From an uncultured Eubacteriales bacterium (GTDB lineage Bacteria; Bacillota; Clostridia; Oscillospirales; Oscillospiraceae): a stretch of 32,395 nucleotides of DNA. Each line of letters opens with the position of its first letter. Position 1 is the stretch's first letter. The stretch covers positions 1-32,395 of the forward strand of contig URXW01000019.1 of assembly GCA_900551995.1 (NCBI GenBank), given 5' to 3'. The notes beneath the pieces are model-generated. The model saw nothing but the letters and a program-made list of their open reading frames with translations, searched no databases and was not told where the DNA came from. The translations under genes and the position numbers were made by a program. Positions 14,947 through 23,136 of the stretch are shown here, one piece after another.

Positions 14947-15131
14947 GACGCAGCAGCGTATCGGCGGAGAGAACCGCTATTTCAAGCGTTCAAGCGGACG
15001 CAACAAAGTATCGCGGAAAAGAACCGCACAGCCTCGCGGCGCGCTATTTGCGGCGAGACGCGGCGCGGACGCGCAGGAATACGGTCTGTATTTCAAGCGG
15101 ACGCAACAAAGTATCGGCGGAAAAGAACCGC
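14947..15131 (+). repeat. Three copies of a 31-32 bp intergenic repeat
   Basis: Copies lie at 14947-14977, 14997-15027 and 15100-15131. Each begins GACGCA, contains GTATCG, and ends in a small stem GCGG-AAAAGAA-CCGC (GAGAGAA in copy 1). TATTTCAAGCG occurs at 14978-14988 and 15089-15099, and a partial TTCAAGCG at 14989-14996, linking the copies. Copies 2 and 3 are almost identical; copy 1 is more diverged. No coding sequence is convincing here. Confidence 0.85.
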
Positions 15132-15151
15132 CGCGGAGAGGAGGGAGTTTT

Positions 15152-15697
15152 ATGGCGGAGTATCAACGTCACCGCAGTGCCACCTACGGCTCGCTGGCGT
15201 ATGATCTGGACGCGCTGGCGCGGGAGCGGCAGCTGGACGATGCCGGGAAGCTCCCTCAGAAAAAGGCAAGACCGCAGGCAGAGGTGCAGCCGGTACAGCG
15301 TCGCAGGACGGCGGCGCAGGCGGCGGTGCGCCCCTCCCCTGCCGTGGTGCTGGGCATCGTGCTGGTGGCGGGAATGGTGGTCGCGCTGATGCTGTGTTAT
15401 GTAAAGCTGACGGGTATTTCCGATAATGTGTCCTCCATCAAGCGGGAGATCGCCGCGCTGGAGGAGCAGCACGTCGCGCTGCTGACGGAGTACGAGAGGA
15501 CGTTCGATCTCGCCACGGTGAAGGCGGCGGCGGAGGCGGCGGGTATGTCGAAGCCCAGCAGCGGGCAGATACAGTATATTGACCTGTCCGGGGCGGACAG
15601 CGTGGAGGTATACGCCGCGGGAGGCGGCGCAGCACTGCACCAGCTCACGGGAAAAGTGGCGGAGCTGTGGTCGTATGTGCTGGAATATTTCCGGTGA
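15152..15697 (+). CDS. ftsL: FtsL-like cell division protein
   Basis: FtsL is a bitopic divisome scaffold protein that works with DivIC and DivIB/FtsQ to activate FtsW and its PBP. The 181-residue product has a basic cytoplasmic N-terminus (1-62), one membrane segment (about 63-85) and an external coiled coil (about 88-120, SSIKREIAALEEQHVALLTEYER), followed by a short tail. Sequence identity to FtsL is always low; position between rsmH and the class B PBP is the strongest argument. ATG 15152 follows GAGGAGGG with 7-8 nt spacing. The Ala/Gln-rich N-terminus is longer than in Bacillus FtsL. Confidence 0.82.
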   Translation: MAEYQRHRSATYGSLAYDLDALARERQLDDAGKLPQKKARPQAEVQPVQRRRTAAQAAVRPSPAVVLGIVLVAGMVVALMLCYVKLTGISDNVSSIKREIAALEEQHVALLTEYERTFDLATVKAAAEAAGMSKPSSGQIQYIDLSGADSVEVYAAGGGAALHQLTGKVAELWSYVLEYFR

Positions 15698-15721
15698 GAA
15701 GCCGTATAGTAGGTATTGAGC

Positions 15722-15755
15722 GCAGGGAGTAAGAAGGCGACTTCTTGCTCCTTGC
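15722..15755 (+). repeat. Intra-operon hairpin with GCGA tetraloop before the PBP gene
   Basis: Positions 15722-15736 pair with 15741-15755 over 15 bp (two G-U wobbles in RNA) around a GCGA loop, a GNRA tetraloop. No T tract follows, so it is not an ordinary terminator. It lies 12 bp upstream of the GAGGAGG ribosome-binding site of the next gene. Confidence 0.7.
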
Positions 15756-15781
15756 TTGGTCTATGACGAGGAGGCATCCGC

Positions 15782-18040
15782 GTGGCAGCGAAGCAGAATC
15801 CCAACCGAAAAAATGAGAGCATACGGCGCGCCAACCGGGTCATCCAGACGCGCTCCTTCGTGCTGATGGTGCTTATGGGCATCGTCATGTTCGTGCTGCT
15901 GTTCTTCCGGCTGTTCGACTTGCAGATCACGCAGCACGACGAGCTGCAGAGCAAGGCGGTGAGCCAGCAGACGCGGCGGACGGTGGTGACGGCGTCACGC
16001 GGCACCATCTACGACGCCAGCGGCAATATCCTCGCTATCTCCACCAGCGCGGAGACCATTATACTGTCCCCTAAGGAGATCAACGAGGCGTTGAACGACA
16101 CGGAGAACCCCGTGACGTGGACGAAGGACTCGCTGGCGGCGGGGCTGGCGGAGATATTGGGAAAGGACGCGGCGTCGATCCGGAAGCGGATGGACAACGT
16201 GAAATCGGAATATGAGCTGATCAAGCTGCGGGCGGACGAGGACGTTGCCGCCAAGGTACGGAGCTATGTGAAGGAGAACAGCATCAGCGGCGTGCATCTG
16301 GTGGCGGACACGAAGCGGTACTATCCCTACGGCTCGCTGGCAGCGCAGGTCATCGGGTTTGTGGGCGACGACAGCACGGGTCTGTACGGGCTGGAGGCGT
16401 ATTACGAGAAGGAATTGGAGGGGCAGAGCGGGCTGGTCATCTCCGCCAAGGATGTGGCGGAGAACGATATGCTCTACACCTATGAGCAGTATTTCGCCGC
16501 GAAAAACGGCAGCGACCTGACGCTGACGCTGGACGCCACCATACAATACTACCTGGAAAAAGGGTTGGAGTCCATGATGGACAAATTCTCCGCGTACAAC
16601 GGTGCAAGCGGCATTGTGATGAACGCCAAGACCGGCGGCATTATGGCGATGGCGTCCTACCCCAACTACGATCTGAACGATTTTCTCACCGTCAGCGACA
16701 AGACGTTGCAGGAGCGCATTGAGCGGGGCGAGAGCACCGTGGCGGATATGCAGCTGCTCCAGTGGCGCAACAAGGCGTTGAACGACACCTATGAGCCGGG
16801 CTCCACGTTTAAGATCCTGACGCTGTCGGCGGCGTTGGAGGAGGGCGTGGTGGATAAGACCACCACCGTCAACTGCGGCGGAAGCGTCACCATCTCCGGG
16901 CAGACCATCCACTGCTCCAACAAGTACGGGCACGGCTTGCAGACGCTGATACAGTCCGTGGGGAACTCCTGCAACCCGGCGTTTATCACCTACGGGCTGC
17001 GGATCGGCGGCGCGAAATTCTATGAATATATGCGCTCCTTCGGGCTGATGAACACCACGGGTATCGACGTGGGCGGCGAGGCCGTGGGCGTGTTCGCCGC
17101 GGAGAACAGCTTCACCCAGCTGGATCTGGCGTGCTACGCCTTCGGTCAGAACTTCACCGTAACGCCGCTGTCGCTGATCGCGGCACAGGCGGCGTGCATC
17201 AACGGCGGGTATCTGCACACGCCGTATCTGGTGGATCGGATCACCGACAGCGAGGGCAGCGTCGTCTATCGCCACGACAGCACGCCGGTGCGGCAGGTCA
17301 TCAGTGAGCAGACCTCCGCCACCGTGCGGGAGTGTCTGGAATACGTGGTCGCCAGCGGCACCGGCAAAAACGGGCAGGTGGCGGGCTACCGCATCGGCGG
17401 CAAGACCGGCACCGCCGACAAGGGGCAGACCGGCGACGTGGTGGTTTCGTTCCTGTGCTTCGCGCCGGTGGACGACCCGCAGGTCATTATGCTGATCACC
17501 ATGGATACCCCCAGCCGCGCCACCGGCACCTACGTCTCCGGCGGCAACATGGTGGCACCCACCGCCAGCAACGTGATGGCGGAGATATTGCCCTATCTGG
17601 GCGTGGAGCCCAGCTATTCCGCCGAGGAGCTGCTGGGCATGGACACCACGGTGCCCAACGTCATCGGTCTGACGGTGGAGCAGGCGAAGAGCAAGATGCA
17701 GGAGCGCGCCCTCAGCTGCCGGGTCGTGGGCGACGGCGGCACCATTACCGACCAGACGCCTGCCGGCGGCGCGATCATCCCCGGTAAGTCCGTGGTCATT
17801 CTGTACGCCAACGAGAGCAAGCCCACGGACAAGTGCGTGGTGCCCCAGCTGGTGGGCAAGACACCCTCGGACGCCAACACCTCCGCCACGGCGGCGGGGC
17901 TGTTCATCCGGTTCTCCGGCACCACGGGCAGCGAATCCAGCTCCATCCGCGTGCTGAGCCAGTCCATTGAGGCGGGCACAGAGGTGGGCGCGGGAACGGT
18001 CGTCACCGTGCAGCTGGGCGATACCTCCGTGCGCGACTGA
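15782..18040 (+). CDS. spoVD: Class B penicillin-binding protein, SpoVD/FtsI type, two PASTA domains
   Basis: This is a septal or spore-cortex peptidoglycan transpeptidase partnering a SEDS polymerase such as FtsW. The 752-residue protein has a membrane anchor (about 25-46), a pedestal domain (about 65-220), a transpeptidase domain with S341-TF-K344, S396-C-N398 and K541-T-G543, and two C-terminal PASTA domains (about 624-678 and 686-746). C378 and C397 lie 37 and 56 residues after the active serine, close to the redox cysteines I recall for B. subtilis SpoVD, which favours SpoVD; PbpB is the alternative, and in many Clostridia one such protein sits in dcw. The start is GTG 15782 with GAGGAGG 7 nt upstream. 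Confidence 0.92.
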   Translation: MAAKQNPNRKNESIRRANRVIQTRSFVLMVLMGIVMFVLLFFRLFDLQITQHDELQSKAVSQQTRRTVVTASRGTIYDASGNILAISTSAETIILSPKEINEALNDTENPVTWTKDSLAAGLAEILGKDAASIRKRMDNVKSEYELIKLRADEDVAAKVRSYVKENSISGVHLVADTKRYYPYGSLAAQVIGFVGDDSTGLYGLEAYYEKELEGQSGLVISAKDVAENDMLYTYEQYFAAKNGSDLTLTLDATIQYYLEKGLESMMDKFSAYNGASGIVMNAKTGGIMAMASYPNYDLNDFLTVSDKTLQERIERGESTVADMQLLQWRNKALNDTYEPGSTFKILTLSAALEEGVVDKTTTVNCGGSVTISGQTIHCSNKYGHGLQTLIQSVGNSCNPAFITYGLRIGGAKFYEYMRSFGLMNTTGIDVGGEAVGVFAAENSFTQLDLACYAFGQNFTVTPLSLIAAQAACINGGYLHTPYLVDRITDSEGSVVYRHDSTPVRQVISEQTSATVRECLEYVVASGTGKNGQVAGYRIGGKTGTADKGQTGDVVVSFLCFAPVDDPQVIMLITMDTPSRATGTYVSGGNMVAPTASNVMAEILPYLGVEPSYSAEELLGMDTTVPNVIGLTVEQAKSKMQERALSCRVVGDGGTITDQTPAGGAIIPGKSVVILYANESKPTDKCVVPQLVGKTPSDANTSATAAGLFIRFSGTTGSESSSIRVLSQSIEAGTEVGAGTVVTVQLGDTSVRD

Positions 18041-18046
18041 GCACCA

Positions 18047-18108
18047 CACGTTTTGCCCGATAGTGGGCACACCGTTCCCTTTTCTGCGCGGGCAAAACGT
18101 GGTATACT
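18047..18108 (+). promoter_or_regulatory. Inverted repeat and extended -10 promoter before murE
   Basis: CACGTTTTGCCCG (18047-18059) and CGGGCAAAACGTG (18089-18101) are a perfect 13-bp inverted repeat with a 29-nt loop. The right arm runs into TGG-TATACT (-10 at 18103-18108), an extended -10 element without a good -35. A short competing stem GCCC-GATAGT-GGGC overlaps the left arm. An internal operon promoter with an operator or attenuator is possible. Confidence 0.5.
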
Positions 18109-18145
18109 GACAGGTATCAACTGTAAATGCAAAGGAGATATGACC

Positions 18146-19600
18146 ATGAAGCTGCGTGAACTGCTGGACAGTCTGGACATCCTGGAATCCAACGTTGACC
18201 TGAACACCGACGTACACGAGGTACAGTACGACTCACGGAACGTGGAGAGCGGCGATCTGTTCGTCGCCGTCACCGGTGTGGCGACAGACGGGCACAAATA
18301 TATCCCCATGGCGCGGGAAAAGGGCGCGGTGTGCGTCCTGTGCGAAAAGGTGCCGGAGGACGGCGCGCCCTTCGTCCGGGTGGCGGACACCCGGCGGGCG
18401 TTGGCGGTGGTGGGAGCCAACCGCTTTGACCATCCCGCCAAGGAGCTGACCATGGTGGGCGTGACCGGCACCAGCGGCAAGACCACCTCCACCTATCTCA
18501 TCAAGAGTATTCTGGAGCAGAAGGCCGGGGCGAAGGTGGGGCTGATCGGCACCATACAGAACATGATCGGCGGCGAGGTGCTCCCCACGGAGCGCACCAC
18601 GCCGGAGTCCTTCGAGCTGCAGAAGCTGCTGCGGGAGATGTCCGACGCCGGGTGCACCCATGTGGTGATGGAGGTATCCTCCCACGCGCTGATGCTGGAC
18701 CGGGTGTACGGTATTCAGTTCGCCGTGGGGATCTATACGAATCTGAGCCGGGATCATCTGGACTTCCACGAGACGATGGAGTCCTACTGCGATGCGAAGG
18801 CTCTGCTGTTCCGGCAGTGCGATCTGGGGATCTATAACGCCGACGACCCGTGGTCGGCGCGGCTGATGGCGGGAGCCTCCTGCCCCCGGCGGTTCTCCTA
18901 TTCCGTCAACGGCGCGGCGGATCTGATGGCGAAGAATGTGTCGCTCCGCTCCGGAAGCGTGGATTTCGACGCGGAGGCGGACACGGAGTGGTGCCACGTC
19001 CATGTGGGCATCCCGGCACTGTTCACCGTGTACAACACGCTGGACGCCATCGCCTGCTGCTGGAATCTGGGCGTTTCGCTGGAGGCGTGCGCCGACGCGC
19101 TGGCGAAAAACCACGGCGTGAAGGGGCGCATGGAGATCATCCCCACGCCGGGGACGGATTTCACCGTGCTCAACGACTACGCCCACAAGCCCGACGCGCT
19201 GGAGAAGGTGCTCACCTCCGCCAAGGAGTTCGCCAAGGGGCGGGTGGTGGCACTGTTCGGCTGCGGCGGCGACCGGGATAAGACGAAGCGTCCCGTCATG
19301 GGCGAGATCGGCGCGCGGCTGGCGGATTTTGTGGTGGTCACCAGCGACAATCCCCGGACGGAGGAGCCTATCGCCATCATCAACGACATTCTGCCGGGGA
19401 TGGCGGGCTACGACACGCCTTACGCGGTGATACCCGACCGGGTGGAGGCTATTTGCTACGCGATGGATCACGCCCAGCCGGGAGATGTGATCGTCCTTGC
19501 CGGTAAGGGGCACGAGGACTATCAGGAGATCAACCACAAGCACTATCCCATGGATGAGCGGGTCATTGTGGCGGAGCACCTGAGGGAAATGCGTAAATAA
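18146..19600 (+). CDS. murE: UDP-MurNAc-L-Ala-D-Glu:meso-diaminopimelate ligase
   Basis: MurE adds the third stem-peptide residue in the cytoplasm using ATP. The 484-residue protein has the N-terminal UDP-binding part (VQYDSRNVESGDLFVAV), the P-loop TGTSGKTT (107-114), EVSSHAL, the lysine expected to be carbamylated K218 and the C-terminal ligase domain with FGCGGDRD. DNPRTEEP at 401-408 contains the DNPR motif linked to meso-diaminopimelate specificity. The usual YAHTPD reads YAHKPD here. I chose ATG 18146 because AAAGGAG lies 8 nt upstream; the in-frame ATG at 18140 is only 2 nt from it. murF, the usual next gene, is missing; mraY follows. Confidence 0.96.
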   Translation: MKLRELLDSLDILESNVDLNTDVHEVQYDSRNVESGDLFVAVTGVATDGHKYIPMAREKGAVCVLCEKVPEDGAPFVRVADTRRALAVVGANRFDHPAKELTMVGVTGTSGKTTSTYLIKSILEQKAGAKVGLIGTIQNMIGGEVLPTERTTPESFELQKLLREMSDAGCTHVVMEVSSHALMLDRVYGIQFAVGIYTNLSRDHLDFHETMESYCDAKALLFRQCDLGIYNADDPWSARLMAGASCPRRFSYSVNGAADLMAKNVSLRSGSVDFDAEADTEWCHVHVGIPALFTVYNTLDAIACCWNLGVSLEACADALAKNHGVKGRMEIIPTPGTDFTVLNDYAHKPDALEKVLTSAKEFAKGRVVALFGCGGDRDKTKRPVMGEIGARLADFVVVTSDNPRTEEPIAIINDILPGMAGYDTPYAVIPDRVEAICYAMDHAQPGDVIVLAGKGHEDYQEINHKHYPMDERVIVAEHLREMRK

Positions 19601-19608
19601 AGAAAAGA

Positions 19609-19627
19609 CCTCCGCAGAGCGCGGAGG
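19609..19627 (+). repeat. Short hairpin before the mraY ribosome-binding site
   Basis: CCTCCGC (19609-19615) pairs with GCGGAGG (19621-19627) around AGAGC. It ends just before AAGGAG (19629-19634). No T tract follows. A modest stem in the murE-mraY gap, role unknown. Confidence 0.45.
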
Positions 19628-19642
19628 GAAGGAGCAAGCGAT

Positions 19643-20653
19643 ATGCAGCACTTTATGACCATACTGGACGTGGCACTGCCGCTGGTGTGCAGCTTTATCC
19701 TCACCGCTGTGGCGGGTGAGCTGCTGATCCCGGCACTGCGGCGGCTGAAGGCGGGGCAGTCCATCAAGGAGATCGGCCCCACGTGGCACATGACGAAGCA
19801 GGGCACCCCCACCATGGGCGGGCTGATGTTCATTATCGGCATCGGCATCACTATCCTGGCGTTGGGGTGGGGACACATGAGGCGGGGGGAGTTCAGCCAC
19901 CTGTACGTGTTCCTGTTCGCGCTGGTGTTCGGCGTCATCGGGTTCATCGACGACTATCAGAAGGTGAAGCACCACCAGAACACCGGCCTGACCGCGCCCC
20001 AGAAGTTTATTTTGCAGCTGGCGGCGGCGGTGGCGTTCCTGTGTCTGATGCGCTACGAGGGGATGCTGAGTCCCAATCTGTATATCCCCTTCTGGAACAC
20101 CTATGTGGTGCTGCCGTGGATGGTGTATCTCATCTTCGCCGCCTTCGTCATCGTGGGCACCGTCAACGCGGTGAACATCACCGACGGGCTGGACGGTCTA
20201 AGCACCAGTGTGACGCTGCCGGTGGCGGTATTCTTCACCGCCGTGGCGTGTATCTGGCCGGGCTATGGACAGATGGGGCTGTTTTCCGCCGCGCTGGTGG
20301 GCGGGCTGGGCGGTTTTCTGCTGTATAACCGCTATCCCGCCAAGGTATTCATGGGCGACACCGGCTCCCTGTTTCTGGGCGGCGCGGTGGCGGCTCTCGC
20401 TTTCGCCTACGATATGCCGCTGGTGCTGATACTGGTGGGCATTGTGTATATCTGCGAGACGCTCAGCGACATCCTGCAGGTGGGGTATTTCAAGCTGACC
20501 CACGGCAAGCGTATTTTCAAGATGGCTCCGCTGCACCACCATTTCGAGATGTGCGGCTGGAGGGAGACGAAGGTGGTGGCGGTGTTCACCGCCGTCAGCG
20601 CGGTGTTCTGCGTGATCGCCTTCTTCGCCGTGCGGTATCGCTTCGGCGCGTGA
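19643..20653 (+). CDS. mraY: Phospho-N-acetylmuramoyl-pentapeptide transferase
   Basis: MraY transfers phospho-MurNAc-pentapeptide to undecaprenyl phosphate, making lipid I on the inner face of the membrane. The 336-residue protein is polytopic with about ten membrane segments. Family motifs are GTPTMGG, FIDDYQKVKHHQNTGL, NAVNITDGLDGL, VFMGDTGSL and PLHHHFE. The aspartates in DDY and the histidine cluster are intact. ATG 19643 follows AAGGAG with 8-nt spacing. murD, which commonly separates mraY and ftsW, is absent. Confidence 0.97.
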   Translation: MQHFMTILDVALPLVCSFILTAVAGELLIPALRRLKAGQSIKEIGPTWHMTKQGTPTMGGLMFIIGIGITILALGWGHMRRGEFSHLYVFLFALVFGVIGFIDDYQKVKHHQNTGLTAPQKFILQLAAAVAFLCLMRYEGMLSPNLYIPFWNTYVVLPWMVYLIFAAFVIVGTVNAVNITDGLDGLSTSVTLPVAVFFTAVACIWPGYGQMGLFSAALVGGLGGFLLYNRYPAKVFMGDTGSLFLGGAVAALAFAYDMPLVLILVGIVYICETLSDILQVGYFKLTHGKRIFKMAPLHHHFEMCGWRETKVVAVFTAVSAVFCVIAFFAVRYRFGA

Positions 20654-20711
20654 GCCATGAGGTCGCCGCCCGAAGGGCGGCGGGAGGAGAGGAAAGAGAG
20701 GAGGGAGAGCC

Positions 20712-21917
20712 GTGACACGGGAGGAACAGCGAGCCCGCAAGGCGCAGCAGGCGCGGATGCGGGCTGTGGAACAAAAGCACAAGGCCGCCGCCCGCGGAGA
20801 GATGGATCTCCCCTTTCTGATCCTGACACTTTTACTCACGGCGGTCGGTCTTATCATGCTGTTTTCCGCCAGCTTTCCCCGCGCCTACTACGAAACGGGC
20901 GACGGCACGTACTTTTTCAAGCGGCAGGCTCTTTTCGCCGCCGTGGGACTTGTCGCCATGTTCATCGTCAGCAAGATCAACTACCAGCGATGGCGCGGCG
21001 CGGGGCGGCTTCTGGTGGGGCTTGCGCTGTTTCTGCTGATCCTGGTCATTATCCCCCACAACCCCCTTGCCATCACCGCCAACAGAGCCACCCGCTGGCT
21101 GGGTATCCGGGGTGTGTTCCAGTTCCAGCCGTCGGAGATCGCCAAGCTGGCGGTCATTGTGTACTTCTCCGACACTATCTCGAAAAAGCGGGAGAAGATG
21201 CTGACGTGGCGGCAGGGCATATTGCCCTACGTGGCACTGCTCGCCGTCATCGGCGTGCTGATGATGCTGGAGCCGCATTTTTCCGGCACCATTCTGATCT
21301 TCGCCACCGGTGCGGTGCTGATGATCGTGGGCGGCATACAGGGCTGGCTGGTGGCGGCCGGCGTCACCGGCGTTGGCGCGTTGGGGTTCCTGTTCGTGAA
21401 GCTGGCGGAGAGCGGCATTATCCGGTACGGCGCGGCGCGGATCGAGATGTGGCACAACCCATGGGAGGACTACTACGGCGACGGCTACCAGCTGGCGCAG
21501 AGCCTGATCACCATTGGCTCCGGCGGGCTGCTGGGCGTGGGGCTGGGTCGGGGACGGCAGAAGTTCCTGTATCTGCCGGAGCAGTACAACGACTTCATTT
21601 TCTCCGTGATCTGCGAGGAGCTGGGGCTGATCGGCGCGTGTGTCATTATGCTGATCTTCTCCATGCTGATACTGCGGGGCTTCTGGATCGCGCTCCACGC
21701 CCGCGACCGCTTCGGCGCGCTGCTGACGGTGGGCGTGATGACCCATCTGGCGTTGCAGACGTTTTTGAACATCGCCGTGGTGTCCGGCTTCGTGCCCACC
21801 ACGGGTATCTCCCTGCCCTTCTTCAGCTACGGCGGCACGGCGTTGTGCTTGCAGCTGGTGGAAATGGGCATTGTATTGAGCGTGTCGCGGCAGATACCGG
21901 CGGCAAGAGCGGGATGA
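20712..21917 (+). CDS. ftsW: SEDS-family septal glycosyltransferase FtsW
   Basis: FtsW polymerises lipid II into glycan strands at the septum with its class B PBP. The 401-residue protein has a basic cytoplasmic N-terminus (1-31), then about ten membrane segments. SEDS signatures include MLFSASFPRAYY (49-60), FQPSEIAKLA (138-147), NPWEDYYGDGYQ (249-260) with D253 in the place of the catalytic aspartate, GSGGLLGVGLGRGRQK, YLPEQYNDFIFSVICEELG and the ISLPFFSYGGTAL motif. The start is GTG 20712, preceded by GGAGG/GGGAG. Alternatives such as SpoVE share these motifs, but the dcw position favours a division or sporulation-septum role. Confidence 0.95.
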   Translation: MTREEQRARKAQQARMRAVEQKHKAAARGEMDLPFLILTLLLTAVGLIMLFSASFPRAYYETGDGTYFFKRQALFAAVGLVAMFIVSKINYQRWRGAGRLLVGLALFLLILVIIPHNPLAITANRATRWLGIRGVFQFQPSEIAKLAVIVYFSDTISKKREKMLTWRQGILPYVALLAVIGVLMMLEPHFSGTILIFATGAVLMIVGGIQGWLVAAGVTGVGALGFLFVKLAESGIIRYGAARIEMWHNPWEDYYGDGYQLAQSLITIGSGGLLGVGLGRGRQKFLYLPEQYNDFIFSVICEELGLIGACVIMLIFSMLILRGFWIALHARDRFGALLTVGVMTHLALQTFLNIAVVSGFVPTTGISLPFFSYGGTALCLQLVEMGIVLSVSRQIPAARAG

Positions 21918-21951
21918 GCGCGGTCTACGGCGCAACAGGAGAGGTGAGCAA

Positions 21952-23073
21952 ATGAGAGTGATTTTTACCTGCGGCGGCACCGCAGGACACGTGAACCCCG
22001 CCATCGCACTGGCGGGCTATATGCGGGAGAAGGATGTGGACACCGCCGTGCTGTTCGTGGGCACGCCCACCGGCATGGAGCGGGAGCTGACGGCGAAGGC
22101 GGGGTACGACTACGCCGCCGTGGAGGTCAGCAGCTTCCAGCGGAGGCTGAACGGCGAGGGCATACGCCACAACCTGCACGCTTTGCGGGTGCTGTCGTCC
22201 TCCGGGCGGCAGGCACGCGCCATCCTGCGGGAGTTCAAGCCCGATCTGGTGGTGGGCACCGGCGGCTACGCCAGCTATCCCATGGTGAAGGCTGCCGCCA
22301 AGGCGGGGATCCCCACGGCGGTGCACGAGAGCAACATGGTGCCCGGTCTGACCACGAGGATGCTGGAGGACTTCGCCGACGTTATTATGGTGGGGTTCGA
22401 GGACTGCCGGAGGCACTACAAGCACCCGGAGCGCATCGCCGTCACCGGGACGCCGGTGCGGGGCGATTTCTTCCGGCTGCGCCGGGAGGAGGCGCGGAAA
22501 AAGCTGGGCTTTGACGACGAGGCACCTCTTGTGGTATCCTTTTGGGGGAGCCTTGGCGCCAGCCACATGAACGAGTGTATGGTGGACTTCTTCCGCCGGG
22601 AGGACAGCGAGGGGTATCCCTTCCGCCACATTCACGCCGTGGGCAAGGGCGGCTGGGACACCATGGAGCAGGAGCTCCGCCGGTGGGGGCTGCCCAAGTC
22701 GCCGCGGCTGGACGTGCGGCAGTATATTTACGACATGGACGTGGTGATGGCGGCGGCGGACGTGGTGCTGTGCCGCGCCGGTGCGTCCACCATCAGCGAG
22801 CTGACGGCGTTGGGGAAGCCCACGGTGATGGTGCCCTCCCCCTACGTCACCAACAACCACCAGGAGAAGAACGCGCGGCTGCTGGAGAGCCACGGCGGCG
22901 CGGTGGTCATCACGGAGGCGGACGCCACCGGCGACGGGCTGTACGACGCTGTGGCGGGCATACTGTCCCACAGCGAAAGGCGGCGCGCCATGGCGGACGC
23001 CATGGGGCAGCTGGGCATACCCGACGCCACGGCGCGTATCTACGACACCGTGACGGCACTGGTGCGGAAGTAA
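21952..23073 (+). CDS. murG: UDP-GlcNAc:lipid I N-acetylglucosaminyltransferase
   Basis: MurG makes lipid II by adding GlcNAc to lipid I at the membrane surface. The 373-residue protein has two Rossmann-like lobes. FTCGGTAGHVNPAIALA (5-21) is the glycine-rich acceptor loop, VGTGGYASYP and HESNMVPGLTTR are typical of the N-lobe, FWGSLGASHMNE of the C-lobe entry, and CRAGASTISELTALGKPTVM with the NNHQEKNA segment binds the UDP-sugar. ATG 21952 has GGAGAGGTGAG upstream, 34 bp after ftsW. Length is standard. Confidence 0.97.
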   Translation: MRVIFTCGGTAGHVNPAIALAGYMREKDVDTAVLFVGTPTGMERELTAKAGYDYAAVEVSSFQRRLNGEGIRHNLHALRVLSSSGRQARAILREFKPDLVVGTGGYASYPMVKAAAKAGIPTAVHESNMVPGLTTRMLEDFADVIMVGFEDCRRHYKHPERIAVTGTPVRGDFFRLRREEARKKLGFDDEAPLVVSFWGSLGASHMNECMVDFFRREDSEGYPFRHIHAVGKGGWDTMEQELRRWGLPKSPRLDVRQYIYDMDVVMAAADVVLCRAGASTISELTALGKPTVMVPSPYVTNNHQEKNARLLESHGGAVVITEADATGDGLYDAVAGILSHSERRRAMADAMGQLGIPDATARIYDTVTALVRK

Positions 23074-23078
23074 CCCTT

Positions 23079-23130
23079 CCTCCCTGTCCCCTCATACAAT
23101 GGCATAGCTGTTGATGAGAGGAACGGGAGG
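23079..23130 (+). promoter_or_regulatory. Long hairpin covering the murA ribosome-binding site
   Basis: Positions 23079-23095 pair with 23114-23130 at 14 of 17 positions around an 18-nt loop. The 3' arm contains the GGGAGG Shine-Dalgarno of murA (start 23137), so the structure could limit translation. CATACAAT (23093-23100), an exact sigma-E-like -10, also occurs, but no matching -35 was seen. Confidence 0.6.
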
Positions 23131-23136
23131 GGTCAC

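Noticed and set aside
14947..15131. CRISPR-like array
   Set aside because: Only three copies with unequal spacing (about 20 and 72 bp), internal linker repeats and no cas genes.
14793..15389. Possible coding sequence across the rsmH-ftsL repeats
   Set aside because: The frame runs out of phase through rsmH and ftsL and its middle is built from the DNA repeats; no ribosome-binding site.
15995..18217. 740-codon open frame antisense to the PBP gene
   Set aside because: The real gene on the plus strand has all catalytic motifs; the antisense product is His/Gln/Arg-rich with no known domain and no start signals.
18233..19975. Long antisense open frame across murE and mraY
   Set aside because: Same reasons: shadow of well-supported genes with no ribosome-binding site or domain.
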